A stretch of DNA of 9,146 nucleotides, from contig JBKJQB010000057.1 in the NCBI GenBank assembly GCA_046594105.1, positions 1 through 9,146 of the forward strand, in the 5' to 3' direction. Made by a program: the position numbers and the translations under genes. The stretch comes from JBDSGC01 sp046594105. GTDB taxonomy: Bacteria > Acidobacteriota > Thermoanaerobaculia > Gp7-AA8. A model generated the notes under the pieces. That model was not told the DNA's origin and searched no databases. It was given only the letters and a program-made list of their open reading frames with translations. Below, in pieces: positions 1-7,003 of the stretch; position 1 is the first letter of the stretch, and each line of letters begins with the position of its first letter.

Positions 1-3
1 GCG

Positions 4-73
4 GGCGGTGAAGGATCTGCGATCACGAGGAAGCTGCTGGGAGCAGTTGCGACGTTGCAGATCCTTCGCCGTC
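4..73. repeat. Long imperfect stem-loop (inverted repeat) downstream of mfd
   Basis: Arms 4-20 and 57-73 are reverse complements at 15 of 17 positions, with a perfect 11-bp core (GAAGGATCTGC at 10-20, GCAGATCCTTC at 57-67). The 36-nt interior can fold further: 32-38 pairs with 42-48 (7 pairs, one G-T wobble, loop GGG) and 25-27 pairs with 53-55. The whole could therefore form one extended hairpin of about 70 nt. A 'TCAGGATGAC'-like string follows at 194-203, and a degenerate version may lie at 81-91. This style recalls intergenic repeats of Acidobacteriota, but I could not check copy number. No T-run follows, so a classical intrinsic terminator is not supported. Confidence 0.6.
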
Positions 74-177
74 TGCGCGGGTTCTAATGACGCGCTCTCG
101 TGTCCTCTGCAATCAAAGGTGACCGAGTGAACGCGACTGAAGCGAAAATCGTGGCGGACGCTGTGCGAACCAACGCC

Positions 178-192
178 GCCGGCCGTGCCGGC
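178..192. repeat. Small GCCGGC hairpin just past the mfd stop codon
   Basis: GCCGGC (178-183), a 3-nt loop CGT and GCCGGC (187-192) form a 6-bp GC-only hairpin about 37 nt beyond the mfd stop codon on the minus strand. It could help end or protect the mfd mRNA, but no T-tract follows on that strand, so a terminator role is inference. The rest of 1-229 shows no convincing gene: frames open at the left edge are short, compositionally poor and run through the repeat. Confidence 0.4.
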
Positions 193-229
193 CTCAGGAT
201 GACGGCAGATTCACGGCGCTCGCAGGCGA

Positions 230-3200
230 TCACGCCGCCGGTTCGAGCACCAGGCTTCGCAGCAGCTGGTCGATGCTCTCGATGACTTCCGGGCCATGCG
301 TCTTCAGCGGCAGGGACAGCACGCCGTTCGGCGAGAACTTCACTTGCGGATTCTCCTGGATCATCTGGAGCAGTTTGTTCGGATCGACCTTCGCCTGCGC
401 CGTCATTTTCAGGATGGCCCGCGCGCCGTCGCGGGTGATGGAGATGACTCCCATCTGCTGGGCGAAACGTTTGATCTGGACGAAGCGCAGCAGGTTGTCG
501 ACGTTGGGCGGGAGCGCGCCGAAGCGATCGCGGATCTCGGTGCGGATCTGCTCCAGCCGCTGATCGTCGCGCGCCGAGGCGATCTTCTTGTAGAACGTCA
601 TGCGCAGGTTCTCGTCGCCGATGTATTCGCGGGGGATGTAGATGTCCACGCCGAGGTTCATCGACGTTTCCACTTCTTCCTCGATCCGTTCGCCGCGCAT
701 CTCGCGGATCGACTCATCGAGGAGCTTCGTATACATCTCGAAGCCCACCGCGGCGATCTCACCGGACTGCTCGCCTCCCAGAAGATTGCCGGCGCCGCGG
801 ATCTCCAGATCTTTGGCGGCAATGCGGAAGCCGGCCCCGAGATCGGAGAACTCCTGGATGGCGGAGAGACGCTTGCGGGCGTCGCTGCTGAGCACGCGGT
901 CACTGGGAACGAGCAGGTAGCAGAACGCCAGCCGGTCGCTGCGTCCCACCCGGCCGCGCAACTGGTAGAGCTGGGACAGTCCGAAGCGCTCTGCGTGGTT
1001 GATGAGGATGGTGTTGCAGGCGGGGATGTCGATCCCATTCTCGATGATGGTGGTGGCCAGCAGCACGTCGAACTCGCGGGTGATGAAGGCCAGCATGGCC
1101 TTCTCCAGATCGCGCTCGTCCATCTGGCCGTGGCCGACGATGACCCGCAATCCGGGGACCAGCTTCTCCAGGTACTCCTTGATCTGGTAGATGGACTCGA
1201 CGCGGTTGTGAACGAAGAAGACCTGTCCCCCACGGCCGGTCTCGAACTCGATGGCCTCGCGGATGAACTCGTCGCTGAAGGAAACCACCGCGGTCTGGAT
1301 GGCCAGCCGGTCCTTGGGCGGCGTCTCGATGACCGAGATATCCCGGATGCCCACCAGCGACATGTGCAGCGTGCGCGGAATGGGCGTGGCCGACATGGAG
1401 AGCACATCGACTGCTTTCTTCAACTGCTTGAGGCGTTCTTTCTGGGCCACGCCGAAACGCTGTTCCTCATCGATGACCAGCAGGCCGAGGTCCTTGAACT
1501 GGATGTCTTTCGACAGGACGCGGTGGGTACCGATGATCACGTCGATCTCGCCCGTCTCCAGCTTGCGCACGATCTCTTTCTGTTCTTTGGCCGAGTAGTA
1601 GCGGGTGAGCAGTTCGATGGTCACCGGGAAGGAGGCGAAGCGGCGCTGGAAGGTGCGGAAGTGCTGGAAGGCCAGGATGGTGGTCGGGGCCAGGACAGCC
1701 ACCTGTTTGCCGTCCATCACCGATTTGAACGCCGCGCGCATGGCCACTTCCGTCTTGCCGTAGCCGACGTCGCCGCAGAGCAGGCGGTCCATGGGCTTGC
1801 GCGACTCCATGCTGGCTTTGACGTCGTCGATGGCGGAGAGCTGGTCTTCGGTCTCATCGAATTCGAAGGCGTCCTCGAACTCGAACTGCCAGGGTGAGTC
1901 CTTGGAGAAGGCGTGGCCCTGGACCATCTGCCGGGTGGCGTAGAGCTTGAGGAGCTCGTCGGCCATGTCGCGCATGGCTTTCTTGACCGACGCTTTGGTG
2001 CGCGCCCAGGCCGTGCCGCCGAGCCTGTCGAGCTTCGGCTGGGAGTCGGCGCCGCCTGAGTATTTCTGGATGAGATTGAGGTTCTCCATCGGCATGAGCA
2101 GCTTGCCGCCGCTGGAGTATTCGATCTGCATGACCTCGCGCTCGGTCGCGCCGAAGGGAATGCGCTGCAGGCCGAGGTAGCGGCCCACGCCGTGATCGAC
2201 GTGGACGATGTAGTCGCCGGCCTTGAGGTCGCGCAGGTCGGTGACGAACGCGTCCGAGGCCTTCTTTCGTCCTCCGACGCGGGACGAGGTCGGGGGCTCG
2301 AAGAGGTCCCATTCGGAGTAGACGGCGAGCCGGAGGTCTTCGAAGTCGAATCCACGGGGGAGGGCGCCGGAGGCCAGGACGATCTCATCGCGCAGCGAAC
2401 CTTCATCGACCGCGAAGGGCACATCGAACTCTTTGAGGAGTCGCTCGACTTTCTCCAGTCCTCCCCTGGTGCTGGAGAAGAAGATCTGCCGTCGTCCCTG
2501 ATCGTGGCCGCGGGCGATGTCCGCAGTGAACTCAGGGAGGCGGTTTGCGTAGCGATCGACCTGCGGCGCATGAAGGCGAAGTTCCTGGAACTCGCCAGTC
2601 CCTGACGGGAGCGGCGTGGCCTGGCCACTCTCCGATGTGGAGGCCACTCTCTGCGAAAGAGGTGCGTGTCGCAGCGCACCGATGTGAACGTCGCTGAAAG
2701 CAACGGGAGCCCCTCCCAGAAGTTGCAGAACGTCGGCTCCCGGCGTGGTCAGTCGCTCCGGCGCGTAGACGGCGCGCCCTTTCTCCGCCGCTGCTTCGAA
2801 TTCGTTGCGCAGCATCGACTCGAATTTCGCCACGTTGGTGGTGATCTGGTCGGGCTCCACGAGCAGGATCGTCCACTCGTCAGGAGGCAGGTAGGCCAGA
2901 AAGGGAACGGTCTCGCCGGCCACCGGCACGTAGTGCTCGATGCCGGGGAACGTGCCGTTCTCGCTGAGACGGTCGATCTTGTCGGAGAGATCGCGTTTGA
3001 AGAGCGGGTCCATGAAGTCGAGCGAAATCCGGCGGGCCAGGGCGGAGCGCAGCTCTTTGGTGAGGGCGAAGTGGGTCATGGGAAGCACCGCCAGCTCCTG
3101 CACTTCGTCGTCCGAGCGCTGGGTCTCCACCTCGAACCAGCGCAACGAGTCGATGGTGTCGCCGAACAGCTCGATGCGGATGGGCCGGGCCGTGTTGGGA

Positions 3201-3769
3201 GGGAAGACGTCGAGGATTCCGCCGCGGAAGGCGAACTCTCCTGCCTCGCCGACCAGATCGGTGCGCAGGAAGCCGTTCTCCACCATCTGTTCGAGCAGAT
3301 TGCGCAGGTCCAGCTCCTCGCCGGTGCGGAGATGAACGATGCGCGCGGCGAAGGACGCCGCCGATGGCAGTCGCGAGAACAGAGCGCGCGCCGGCACGAT
3401 GACGATCTCCACGCTCTTGTCGATGAGCATCCCCAGCGCGTGGATCTCGTTGCGAACCACTCCCAGCGATGCGGAGACCTCCTGGTACGGAGAAAGCGAT
3501 GGCGAGGGATAGGTTGAAACGCACTCCGGGTTCGGATGGAACAGACGCAGTGCTGTCTCGAAGTCGTCGATGGCCGCATCGCCGGGAACGATGATGGCCA
3601 GCCGTCTCCGGGTGACTTCCTGCATCGTCGCCACCAGCAGCGCCCTGGCCTCGGGGGCCGTGCCGGTAACGTTGATGCGCTGTCCTTCGAACCCCTGAAT
3701 GAGGGAGCGAAACGGCGCACTGCTCGCCACTTCGGCGCGAATCCGGGAGATCAGCAGATCGTTACGCAT
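230..3769 (-). CDS. mfd: Transcription-repair coupling factor Mfd
   Basis: Mfd is a cytoplasmic DNA translocase that removes RNA polymerase stalled at DNA damage and recruits UvrA/UvrB for nucleotide excision repair. The 1179-residue protein is full length for the family (E. coli about 1150). Domains in order: an N-terminal UvrB-like module with GGILDVFPP at 183-191; a CarD-like RNA-polymerase interaction domain beginning near 515 with the typical G-D-Y-x-V-H-x-D-H-G-V-G-x-Y pattern; a RecG-like superfamily 2 motor with Walker A GDVGYGKT at 666-673, DEEQ at 767-770, SAT at 793-795 and QLRGRVGR at 936-943; a translocation segment DLEIRGAGNLLGGEQSG at 987-1003; and a C-terminal TRCF domain from about 1038. 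All motor motifs are intact. The ATG at 3769 is well fixed, because an in-frame stop lies at 3785-3787. No Shine-Dalgarno sequence precedes it; the bases just upstream read CCCTCCC. It is transcribed separately from slt, across a repeat-filled gap. Confidence 0.98.
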   Translation of the reverse strand: MRNDLLISRIRAEVASSAPFRSLIQGFEGQRINVTGTAPEARALLVATMQEVTRRRLAIIVPGDAAIDDFETALRLFHPNPECVSTYPSPSLSPYQEVSASLGVVRNEIHALGMLIDKSVEIVIVPARALFSRLPSAASFAARIVHLRTGEELDLRNLLEQMVENGFLRTDLVGEAGEFAFRGGILDVFPPNTARPIRIELFGDTIDSLRWFEVETQRSDDEVQELAVLPMTHFALTKELRSALARRISLDFMDPLFKRDLSDKIDRLSENGTFPGIEHYVPVAGETVPFLAYLPPDEWTILLVEPDQITTNVAKFESMLRNEFEAAAEKGRAVYAPERLTTPGADVLQLLGGAPVAFSDVHIGALRHAPLSQRVASTSESGQATPLPSGTGEFQELRLHAPQVDRYANRLPEFTADIARGHDQGRRQIFFSSTRGGLEKVERLLKEFDVPFAVDEGSLRDEIVLASGALPRGFDFEDLRLAVYSEWDLFEPPTSSRVGGRKKASDAFVTDLRDLKAGDYIVHVDHGVGRYLGLQRIPFGATEREVMQIEYSSGGKLLMPMENLNLIQKYSGGADSQPKLDRLGGTAWARTKASVKKAMRDMADELLKLYATRQMVQGHAFSKDSPWQFEFEDAFEFDETEDQLSAIDDVKASMESRKPMDRLLCGDVGYGKTEVAMRAAFKSVMDGKQVAVLAPTTILAFQHFRTFQRRFASFPVTIELLTRYYSAKEQKEIVRKLETGEIDVIIGTHRVLSKDIQFKDLGLLVIDEEQRFGVAQKERLKQLKKAVDVLSMSATPIPRTLHMSLVGIRDISVIETPPKDRLAIQTAVVSFSDEFIREAIEFETGRGGQVFFVHNRVESIYQIKEYLEKLVPGLRVIVGHGQMDERDLEKAMLAFITREFDVLLATTIIENGIDIPACNTILINHAERFGLSQLYQLRGRVGRSDRLAFCYLLVPSDRVLSSDARKRLSAIQEFSDLGAGFRIAAKDLEIRGAGNLLGGEQSGEIAAVGFEMYTKLLDESIREMRGERIEEEVETSMNLGVDIYIPREYIGDENLRMTFYKKIASARDDQRLEQIRTEIRDRFGALPPNVDNLLRFVQIKRFAQQMGVISITRDGARAILKMTAQAKVDPNKLLQMIQENPQVKFSPNGVLSLPLKTHGPEVIESIDQLLRSLVLEPAA

Positions 3770-3800
3770 GGGAGGGACGGTCGGTCAACGCGGGCTGGCG

Positions 3801-3829
3801 ATTCTAGCAACGAATGAGGAGCACAGACA
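3801..3829 (-). promoter_or_regulatory. Predicted mfd promoter (extended -10)
   Basis: Read on the minus strand, TGCTAGAAT (3809 down to 3801) is an extended -10: a TG-N element plus TAGAAT, 5 of 6 matches to TATAAT. With a 17-bp spacer the -35 would fall at 3829-3824, where no good TTGACA match exists, as is common for extended -10 promoters. Transcription would begin near 3794, giving a leader of about 25 nt without a Shine-Dalgarno sequence. The -35 position lies inside the hairpin repeat at 3819-3842, so formation of that hairpin or protein binding to it could affect mfd expression; that is inference. Confidence 0.45.
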
Positions 3830-3842
3830 GGAGTGTCTGTGC
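3819..3842. repeat. Hairpin repeat, copy 1 (GCACAGACA-GGAG-TGTCTGTGC)
   Basis: GCACAGACA (3821-3829) and TGTCTGTGC (3834-3842) form a perfect 9-bp stem with loop GGAG. The 19-nt string at 3819-3837 recurs exactly at 4232-4250 in the same orientation, so the two copies are direct repeats bracketing the large palindrome between mfd and slt. This copy overlaps the predicted -35 region of mfd. Confidence 0.85.
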
Positions 3843-3939
3843 CACACCAGCAATCCGATGCGGTGGTCCTTGTTCGAGGCCGAAGAGGGCCGGTGGAGAC
3901 ACTGTAGATCGCTGCGACCAGCCCCCTTCAGCGGATTCC

Positions 3940-4174
3940 CAGCCGGCGCAGCCGGCGAAAGACTGTAGCCCCCGGCTTTAGCCGGGGGAAACGTCCGACC
4001 CGATTCAACGAAGCCCGCTTCAGCGGGCGACAGAAGGTTCCGCGTCATCCGGCGAACCACCGAGGAGGTAACCCGCTGCTCTGTCGCCCGCCGACGCGGG
4101 CTCGCGAAAGTGCGTTGCTGCATTGTCCCCTGCTGACGCCGGGGGCTACAGTCTTCTGCCGGCTTCGCCGGCTG
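3940..4174. repeat. 235-bp imperfect palindrome made of nested GC-rich hairpins
   Basis: Arms 3940-4033 and 4081-4174 align without gaps as reverse complements about a centre near 4057. By hand count the outer 37 nt match at 34 positions, the middle 33 at 15 and the inner 24 at 20. Each arm also contains its own hairpins: GCCGGC-GCA-GCCGGC (3942-3956), CCCCCGGC-TTTA-GCCGGGGG (3969-3988) and GCCCGC-TTCA-GCGGGC (4013-4028) on the left. On the right are GCCCGC-CGAC-GCGGGC (4086-4101), a decayed CCCC...GGGGG copy (4127-4145) and GCCGGC-TTC-GCCGGC (4158-4172). The centre, 4034-4080, can pair GGTTC (4036-4040) with GAACC (4054-4058). No open frame here resembles a protein. The layout suggests two head-to-head copies of a composite repetitive element, or one cruciform- or RNA-forming element; function is unknown. 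Confidence 0.8.
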
Positions 4175-4231
4175 CAGCCAGGCCCGCGATGACGCTGCAG
4201 CGAAGACCCCACAGCTAGTTTGGACAAGGAT

Positions 4232-4256
4232 GAGCACAGACAGGAGTGTCGTGCTC
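4232..4256. repeat. Hairpin repeat, copy 2, abutting the slt stop codon
   Basis: GAGCAC (4232-4237) pairs with GTGCTC (4251-4256) and GACA (4239-4242) with TGTC (4247-4250), with a single bulged A at 4238 and loop GGAG. The first 19 nt equal copy 1 at 3819-3837; the second arm differs, having gained six bases of pairing that copy 1 achieves differently. It begins 2 nt beyond the slt stop codon on the minus strand, so it probably acts as a 3'-end or termination structure for the acetyltransferase-slt transcript, although no T-tract follows. The rest of the 489-bp gap (3843-3939 and 4175-4231) shows only short degenerate matches to the repeats and no gene. Confidence 0.75.
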
Positions 4257-4258
4257 TC

Positions 4259-6466
4259 TTATCGCTGCTGCGTCGCGCCTTCGTAGATCCGGCGGTACTC
4301 GAAACGGTTGCGGCTGACACTCTTTACATACAACCGCGTCTCCGCGTAGGGGATGGACTCCACGAACGTGTCGATGTCATCGAGAGGTGTCTGAGCCAGC
4401 CACCGGCGCACGGCATCTTCGCCCGCGTTGTAGGCAGCGATGGCCAGGGTGTCGTTCCCGTTCATCAAAGCGAGCTTCTGCGAATATTCAGCGGCTCCAA
4501 TGGCGATGTTCGTGATCGGATCAAAGAGTTGTTCGCGGGTGAGGGGAGGAAGCCCCGCGGCGCTGGCGATGGCATCCGCTTCGCGCGGCATGATCTGCAT
4601 GATGCCGACGGCCCCGGCGTTCGAAACGACGGACGGCTCGAAGCCGCTCTCCTGGCGGATGATCGAGGCGATGAGATAAGGATCGAGCTGCCGTCTGGAG
4701 GCCTCGCTGCGAATGGTGTCGCCGTAGCTCAGCGGAAAAAGAATCTCCCAGAATCGCTGCGGGATTCCGCTGCCTCCGTGCCGGACGAACGGGCGAAATC
4801 TCCGCTGGAGGATCCCATTGGCCCGAAATGGTTCCTCGCCCTGCACGTAGAGGTCCGCGAGCAAAAACTGCAGTCCCAGGTTGTCGGGATTCGCCGCGGC
4901 GAGGATCTTCATTTCACGGATGGCATCGCGGTGGAGTCCGAGGGCTGCCAGCTCGCGAATGGAGACCAGCCGCGAGTCGGTCACTGCGGCGAGCTGACTC
5001 TCGAGATCGGGGAAGACGTTGCCGTTCATGATCTGCGAAGGAGCCACAGGGGGAAGGCCCTGGATTTCGCGCGCGCGGTAACTGAAGTAGTTGTAGGGAT
5101 ACTTCGCCAGGAGGTCGTGGAAGGCGGCGTCGCGCTCGGAGGTGCGGCGGAAACGTTGATGGATCTTCCCCGTCCAGAACAGCGAGTTGCTGAGGTAGTC
5201 GCCGTCCGGATAGAGCTGGCCATAACGGGCGAAGGTCTTCAGCGCGTCGTCATAGCGCCCGGCCAGGTACAGAGTCCACCCCAGAGTCCACAGCGTTTCG
5301 CCATCGGAACCGATCGCGCCCGCGGCGAGCGCCGCGTCGAGATTCTGGATGGCCAGGTCGAGCTTGACGTCGTCCGTGGTGTAGTACTTGGAGCGCAGCA
5401 CTTTCGCTTCGACCGCTTCCGCGCTGGCGGGAGCCTCGCGTTCGATGCGATCCAGCCCGGCCAGAAACTCCTGAGGCCGTCCGTCGCGCCAGGCAGCGCG
5501 AGCCTGCAGCAGGATCAGGTTCGGCTCGGAGGGAGCGTTCGTGGTCAACTCCGTCCCCATCAGTTTGTACTGCCGCGAATTGAAGAGAGCACGGAGCCGT
5601 GCTGTTTTGTAGGCCGGCGAAGGCGAAGCGCCAGGGAAGCGAAGGGCGATGCGCCGAAGAAGATCGAGGGACTGGTCGTAGCGGTCGGCGCGCGCCAGTT
5701 GTGAAGCGAGCTTCATCGATTCGTCCTGGGAAAGGGCATCGAGAGGCGAGGGCACGGCCCGGCTGAGAAAATCCCAGGTCTGTTCCGTGAGCCTGCCTTG
5801 AGGAAATTGTGTGAGAAGGCGCATGCGGATCGTGTTGGCCTCCTGCCCCCTGCCTGCCGCCGCCAGCTGCGTTGCCGTGCGTACGAAGTCCGGTTCGGTC
5901 AACTCGTCGATGGGGATCGCCGAGGTGGCGAGGAGAGAGGCTGTGAGGCCGGCTTCGTCATTCGCGCCGGCATAGAGCGCAGGGAGAGCCAGACGTGCGG
6001 CCGTAGCGGCCGAACTTGCGGGCGCCTCCTGGATGATGGTGGTGGCCAGGGCAATGGCGGCCGCCATCCGCCCCCCCTCCTGAGCCACCGCGATCGCCCG
6101 AAGGCGAAGCCAGGGAGCGACCGATGGATTCTGCAACGATGCCTCCGCCAGACGTGCCAGCGCTTCGTCGGTGCGCTTCTGGTCGGCGGAGAAGAGCGCC
6201 AGCAGCGTCGCTGCGCGGCGTGATGTCACGCCATCGGTCGAATGGCTGAGCGTTTCCAGCTGGCGCTCGTACTCGCCTGGGTTCGTCGGTCGGAGGGCCA
6301 GAATCTGGGCAAGCGTAAGGATCGGCTCCGGCGCCGCGACCGGCGCGGCGGGGAGGGCGACGGTAGTTGGCGGGGCGGAACCGCAGGCGCTCAAGCCCGC
6401 GAGGAGACAGCCGATCAGGCCGCTGAGAATCAACGTGCTTCCGCGTCCCAACCGAGCCGCTCCCAT
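4259..6466 (-). CDS. slt: Slt-type lytic transglycosylase, lipoprotein
   Basis: Lytic transglycosylases cleave the MurNAc-GlcNAc bond of peptidoglycan, leaving 1,6-anhydro-MurNAc. From the ATG at 6466 the protein has 735 residues. Residues 1-28 form a lipoprotein signal: basic start, hydrophobic stretch, lipobox L-S-A-C with Cys28 as the lipidated residue, then a Pro/Ala-rich linker. Residues of about 55-590 are helical, TPR-like repeats resembling the superhelical domain of Slt70, including the family motif PYNYFSYRAR at 457-466. The C-terminal catalytic domain carries the glutamate E606 in ESGF, GAVGIMQIMP at 618-627 and AAYNAG at 677-682, all intact. The protein should therefore sit on a membrane facing the cell wall. 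An in-frame TTG at 6526 is a possible earlier start, but it would place extra residues before the signal peptide and overlap the upstream gene by 53 nt. The ATG has a GGTGAG ribosome site and lies 7 nt after the acetyltransferase stop. Confidence 0.93.
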   Translation of the reverse strand: MGAARLGRGSTLILSGLIGCLLAGLSACGSAPPTTVALPAAPVAAPEPILTLAQILALRPTNPGEYERQLETLSHSTDGVTSRRAATLLALFSADQKRTDEALARLAEASLQNPSVAPWLRLRAIAVAQEGGRMAAAIALATTIIQEAPASSAATAARLALPALYAGANDEAGLTASLLATSAIPIDELTEPDFVRTATQLAAAGRGQEANTIRMRLLTQFPQGRLTEQTWDFLSRAVPSPLDALSQDESMKLASQLARADRYDQSLDLLRRIALRFPGASPSPAYKTARLRALFNSRQYKLMGTELTTNAPSEPNLILLQARAAWRDGRPQEFLAGLDRIEREAPASAEAVEAKVLRSKYYTTDDVKLDLAIQNLDAALAAGAIGSDGETLWTLGWTLYLAGRYDDALKTFARYGQLYPDGDYLSNSLFWTGKIHQRFRRTSERDAAFHDLLAKYPYNYFSYRAREIQGLPPVAPSQIMNGNVFPDLESQLAAVTDSRLVSIRELAALGLHRDAIREMKILAAANPDNLGLQFLLADLYVQGEEPFRANGILQRRFRPFVRHGGSGIPQRFWEILFPLSYGDTIRSEASRRQLDPYLIASIIRQESGFEPSVVSNAGAVGIMQIMPREADAIASAAGLPPLTREQLFDPITNIAIGAAEYSQKLALMNGNDTLAIAAYNAGEDAVRRWLAQTPLDDIDTFVESIPYAETRLYVKSVSRNRFEYRRIYEGATQQR

Positions 6467-6472
6467 TTCTCG

Positions 6473-6478
6473 CTCACC
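6473..6478 (-). promoter_or_regulatory. Ribosome binding site of slt, overlapping the upstream stop codon
   Basis: On the minus strand GGTGAG precedes the slt ATG (6466) by 6 nt. The TGA inside this hexamer (6476-6474) is the stop codon of the acetyltransferase gene. A ribosome finishing the first gene therefore halts on the ribosome binding site of the second, a typical arrangement for translational coupling. It also supports the ATG at 6466 over the TTG at 6526 as the slt start. Confidence 0.6.
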
Positions 6479-6857
6479 GTTTCGCACGATTGACCCTCCT
6501 GACCATGAAGTCGCCCTCTTCGACAAAACCGGCTTTCTCCAGAAACGGACGGTTTAAAGGGCTGGCTCTGGTCCGGAGCTGCTGGTGGCCCGAAGCGACC
6601 GCGATCCGCTCGAGCTCGTTGAGCATGAGGCCCCCGATCCGTTTGCGGCGAAGGTCTTCCCGGACGGCGAGCTGGTGCAGTTCGATGTCCCCTTCCCCCT
6701 GATCCATTGTCAGTACGGCCACGAGATCGCCGACCAGCTTCGCGAGAATGCCTGACCGGGTCTCTGCGGATCCTTGGCCATGTCGCAGAAGAAAGGTTCG
6801 GACATCCTCTCGGTCGGCCGGCTCGATGGGGCGGATGAACAGCGTCTGACCCTTCAT
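6474..6857 (-). CDS. GNAT family N-acetyltransferase
   Basis: A 127-residue single-domain protein of the GNAT superfamily, which moves an acetyl group from acetyl-CoA to an amine; the substrate cannot be told from sequence. The N-terminal strand T-L-F-I-R-P-I (5-11) followed by an A-D-R-E-D helix is typical. Motif A, the acetyl-CoA pyrophosphate loop, is L-A-V-R-E-D-L-R-R-K-R-I-G-G (63-76), with R70, R73, G75 and G76 as the R-x-x-R-x-G-G element. The C-terminal motif B region contains N-R-P-F-L-E-K-A-G-F (102-111). The ATG at 6857 is chosen because a GGAG site (6870-6867 on the minus strand) precedes it by 9 nt; a TTG at 6881 is less likely. The gene is the first of a two-gene unit with slt, 7 nt apart. 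A link to the cell wall or to peptide or amino-sugar acetylation is possible from context alone. Confidence 0.88.
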   Translation of the reverse strand: MKGQTLFIRPIEPADREDVRTFLLRHGQGSAETRSGILAKLVGDLVAVLTMDQGEGDIELHQLAVREDLRRKRIGGLMLNELERIAVASGHQQLRTRASPLNRPFLEKAGFVEEGDFMVRRVNRAKR

Positions 6858-6866
6858 TTCTGGTGG

Positions 6867-6870
6867 CTCC
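6867..6870 (-). promoter_or_regulatory. Ribosome binding site deciding the acetyltransferase start
   Basis: GGAG on the minus strand lies 9 nt upstream of the ATG at 6857. It falls inside the extra segment that the TTG start at 6881 would translate, which favours the ATG. Confidence 0.55.
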
Positions 6871-6929
6871 AAATCGGGCAACGGATTGTGACTGATGCGT
6901 TTACAGCATATCGAATGGACAAATAATTC

Positions 6930-6957
6930 TTGACTTCCGGCGCCTGCGAACTACACT
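6930..6957 (+). promoter_or_regulatory. Predicted sigma-70-type promoter of the recombinase
   Basis: TTGACT (6930-6935, 5 of 6 to TTGACA), a 16-bp spacer and TACACT (6952-6957, 4 of 6 to TATAAT) precede the recombinase start. The AT-rich stretch AAATAATTC just upstream of the -35 could act as an UP element. Transcription would start near 6964, giving a leader of about 40 nt carrying an AGGA ribosome site (6992-6995), 8 nt before the ATG at 7004. The same CTACACT string serves as the predicted -10 of the transporter gene at 8149-8155. Confidence 0.5.
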
Positions 6958-7003
6958 CCATCTCGACTTTCCCCCCACTTATTCCAACCTTAGGACGAAT
7001 GCA

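Larger units (their letters stand above)
6858..7003. other. Divergent intergenic region between acetyltransferase-slt and recombinase
   Basis: This 146-bp gap separates divergent genes and must hold both promoters. It contains a locally AT-rich segment (about 6895-6935), unlike the surrounding coding DNA. A plus-strand promoter is clear. On the minus strand I see only weak candidates (for example TATGCT or CACAAT with poor -35 elements). A short imperfect palindrome, ATGC (6895-6898) with GCAT (6906-6909), lies between the two start regions and could be an operator, but 4-5 bp arms may be chance. Confidence 0.4.

Noticed and set aside
2..130. Frames open at the left edge (to 87 and to 130) as a possible gene end
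   Set aside because: They run through the 70-nt stem-loop, have Cys/Arg-rich or low-information composition, and give no recognisable C-terminus.
100..285. Small plus-strand open frame with a GTG start, 61 codons
   Set aside because: It overlaps the 3' end of mfd in antisense, has no ribosome site, runs through the GCCGGC hairpin and resembles no known protein.
296..1897. Long plus-strand open frame (533 codons) opposite mfd
   Set aside because: It is antisense to the intact, highly conserved mfd motor region, and its His/Asp/Glu/Leu-rich composition is typical of the antisense frame of a high-GC gene.
3940..4174. CRISPR array
   Set aside because: The repeats are inverted and differ in type, with no regular repeat-spacer periodicity and no cas genes in the window.
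4220..5704. Plus-strand open frame (494 codons) opposite slt
   Set aside because: It is antisense to slt and has no recognisable domain. It begins in the hairpin repeat at 4232-4256, and its length follows from the GC-rich codon bias of slt.
6467..6526. Upstream TTG start for slt (20 extra residues)
   Set aside because: It would put charged and polar residues before a well-formed lipoprotein signal and overlap the acetyltransferase gene; the ATG at 6466 has its own ribosome site.
6890..6915. dif-like recombination site upstream of the recombinase
   Set aside because: Only 4-5 bp of inverted pairing around GTTTACA is visible, with no match to the two 11-bp arms expected of a dif site.
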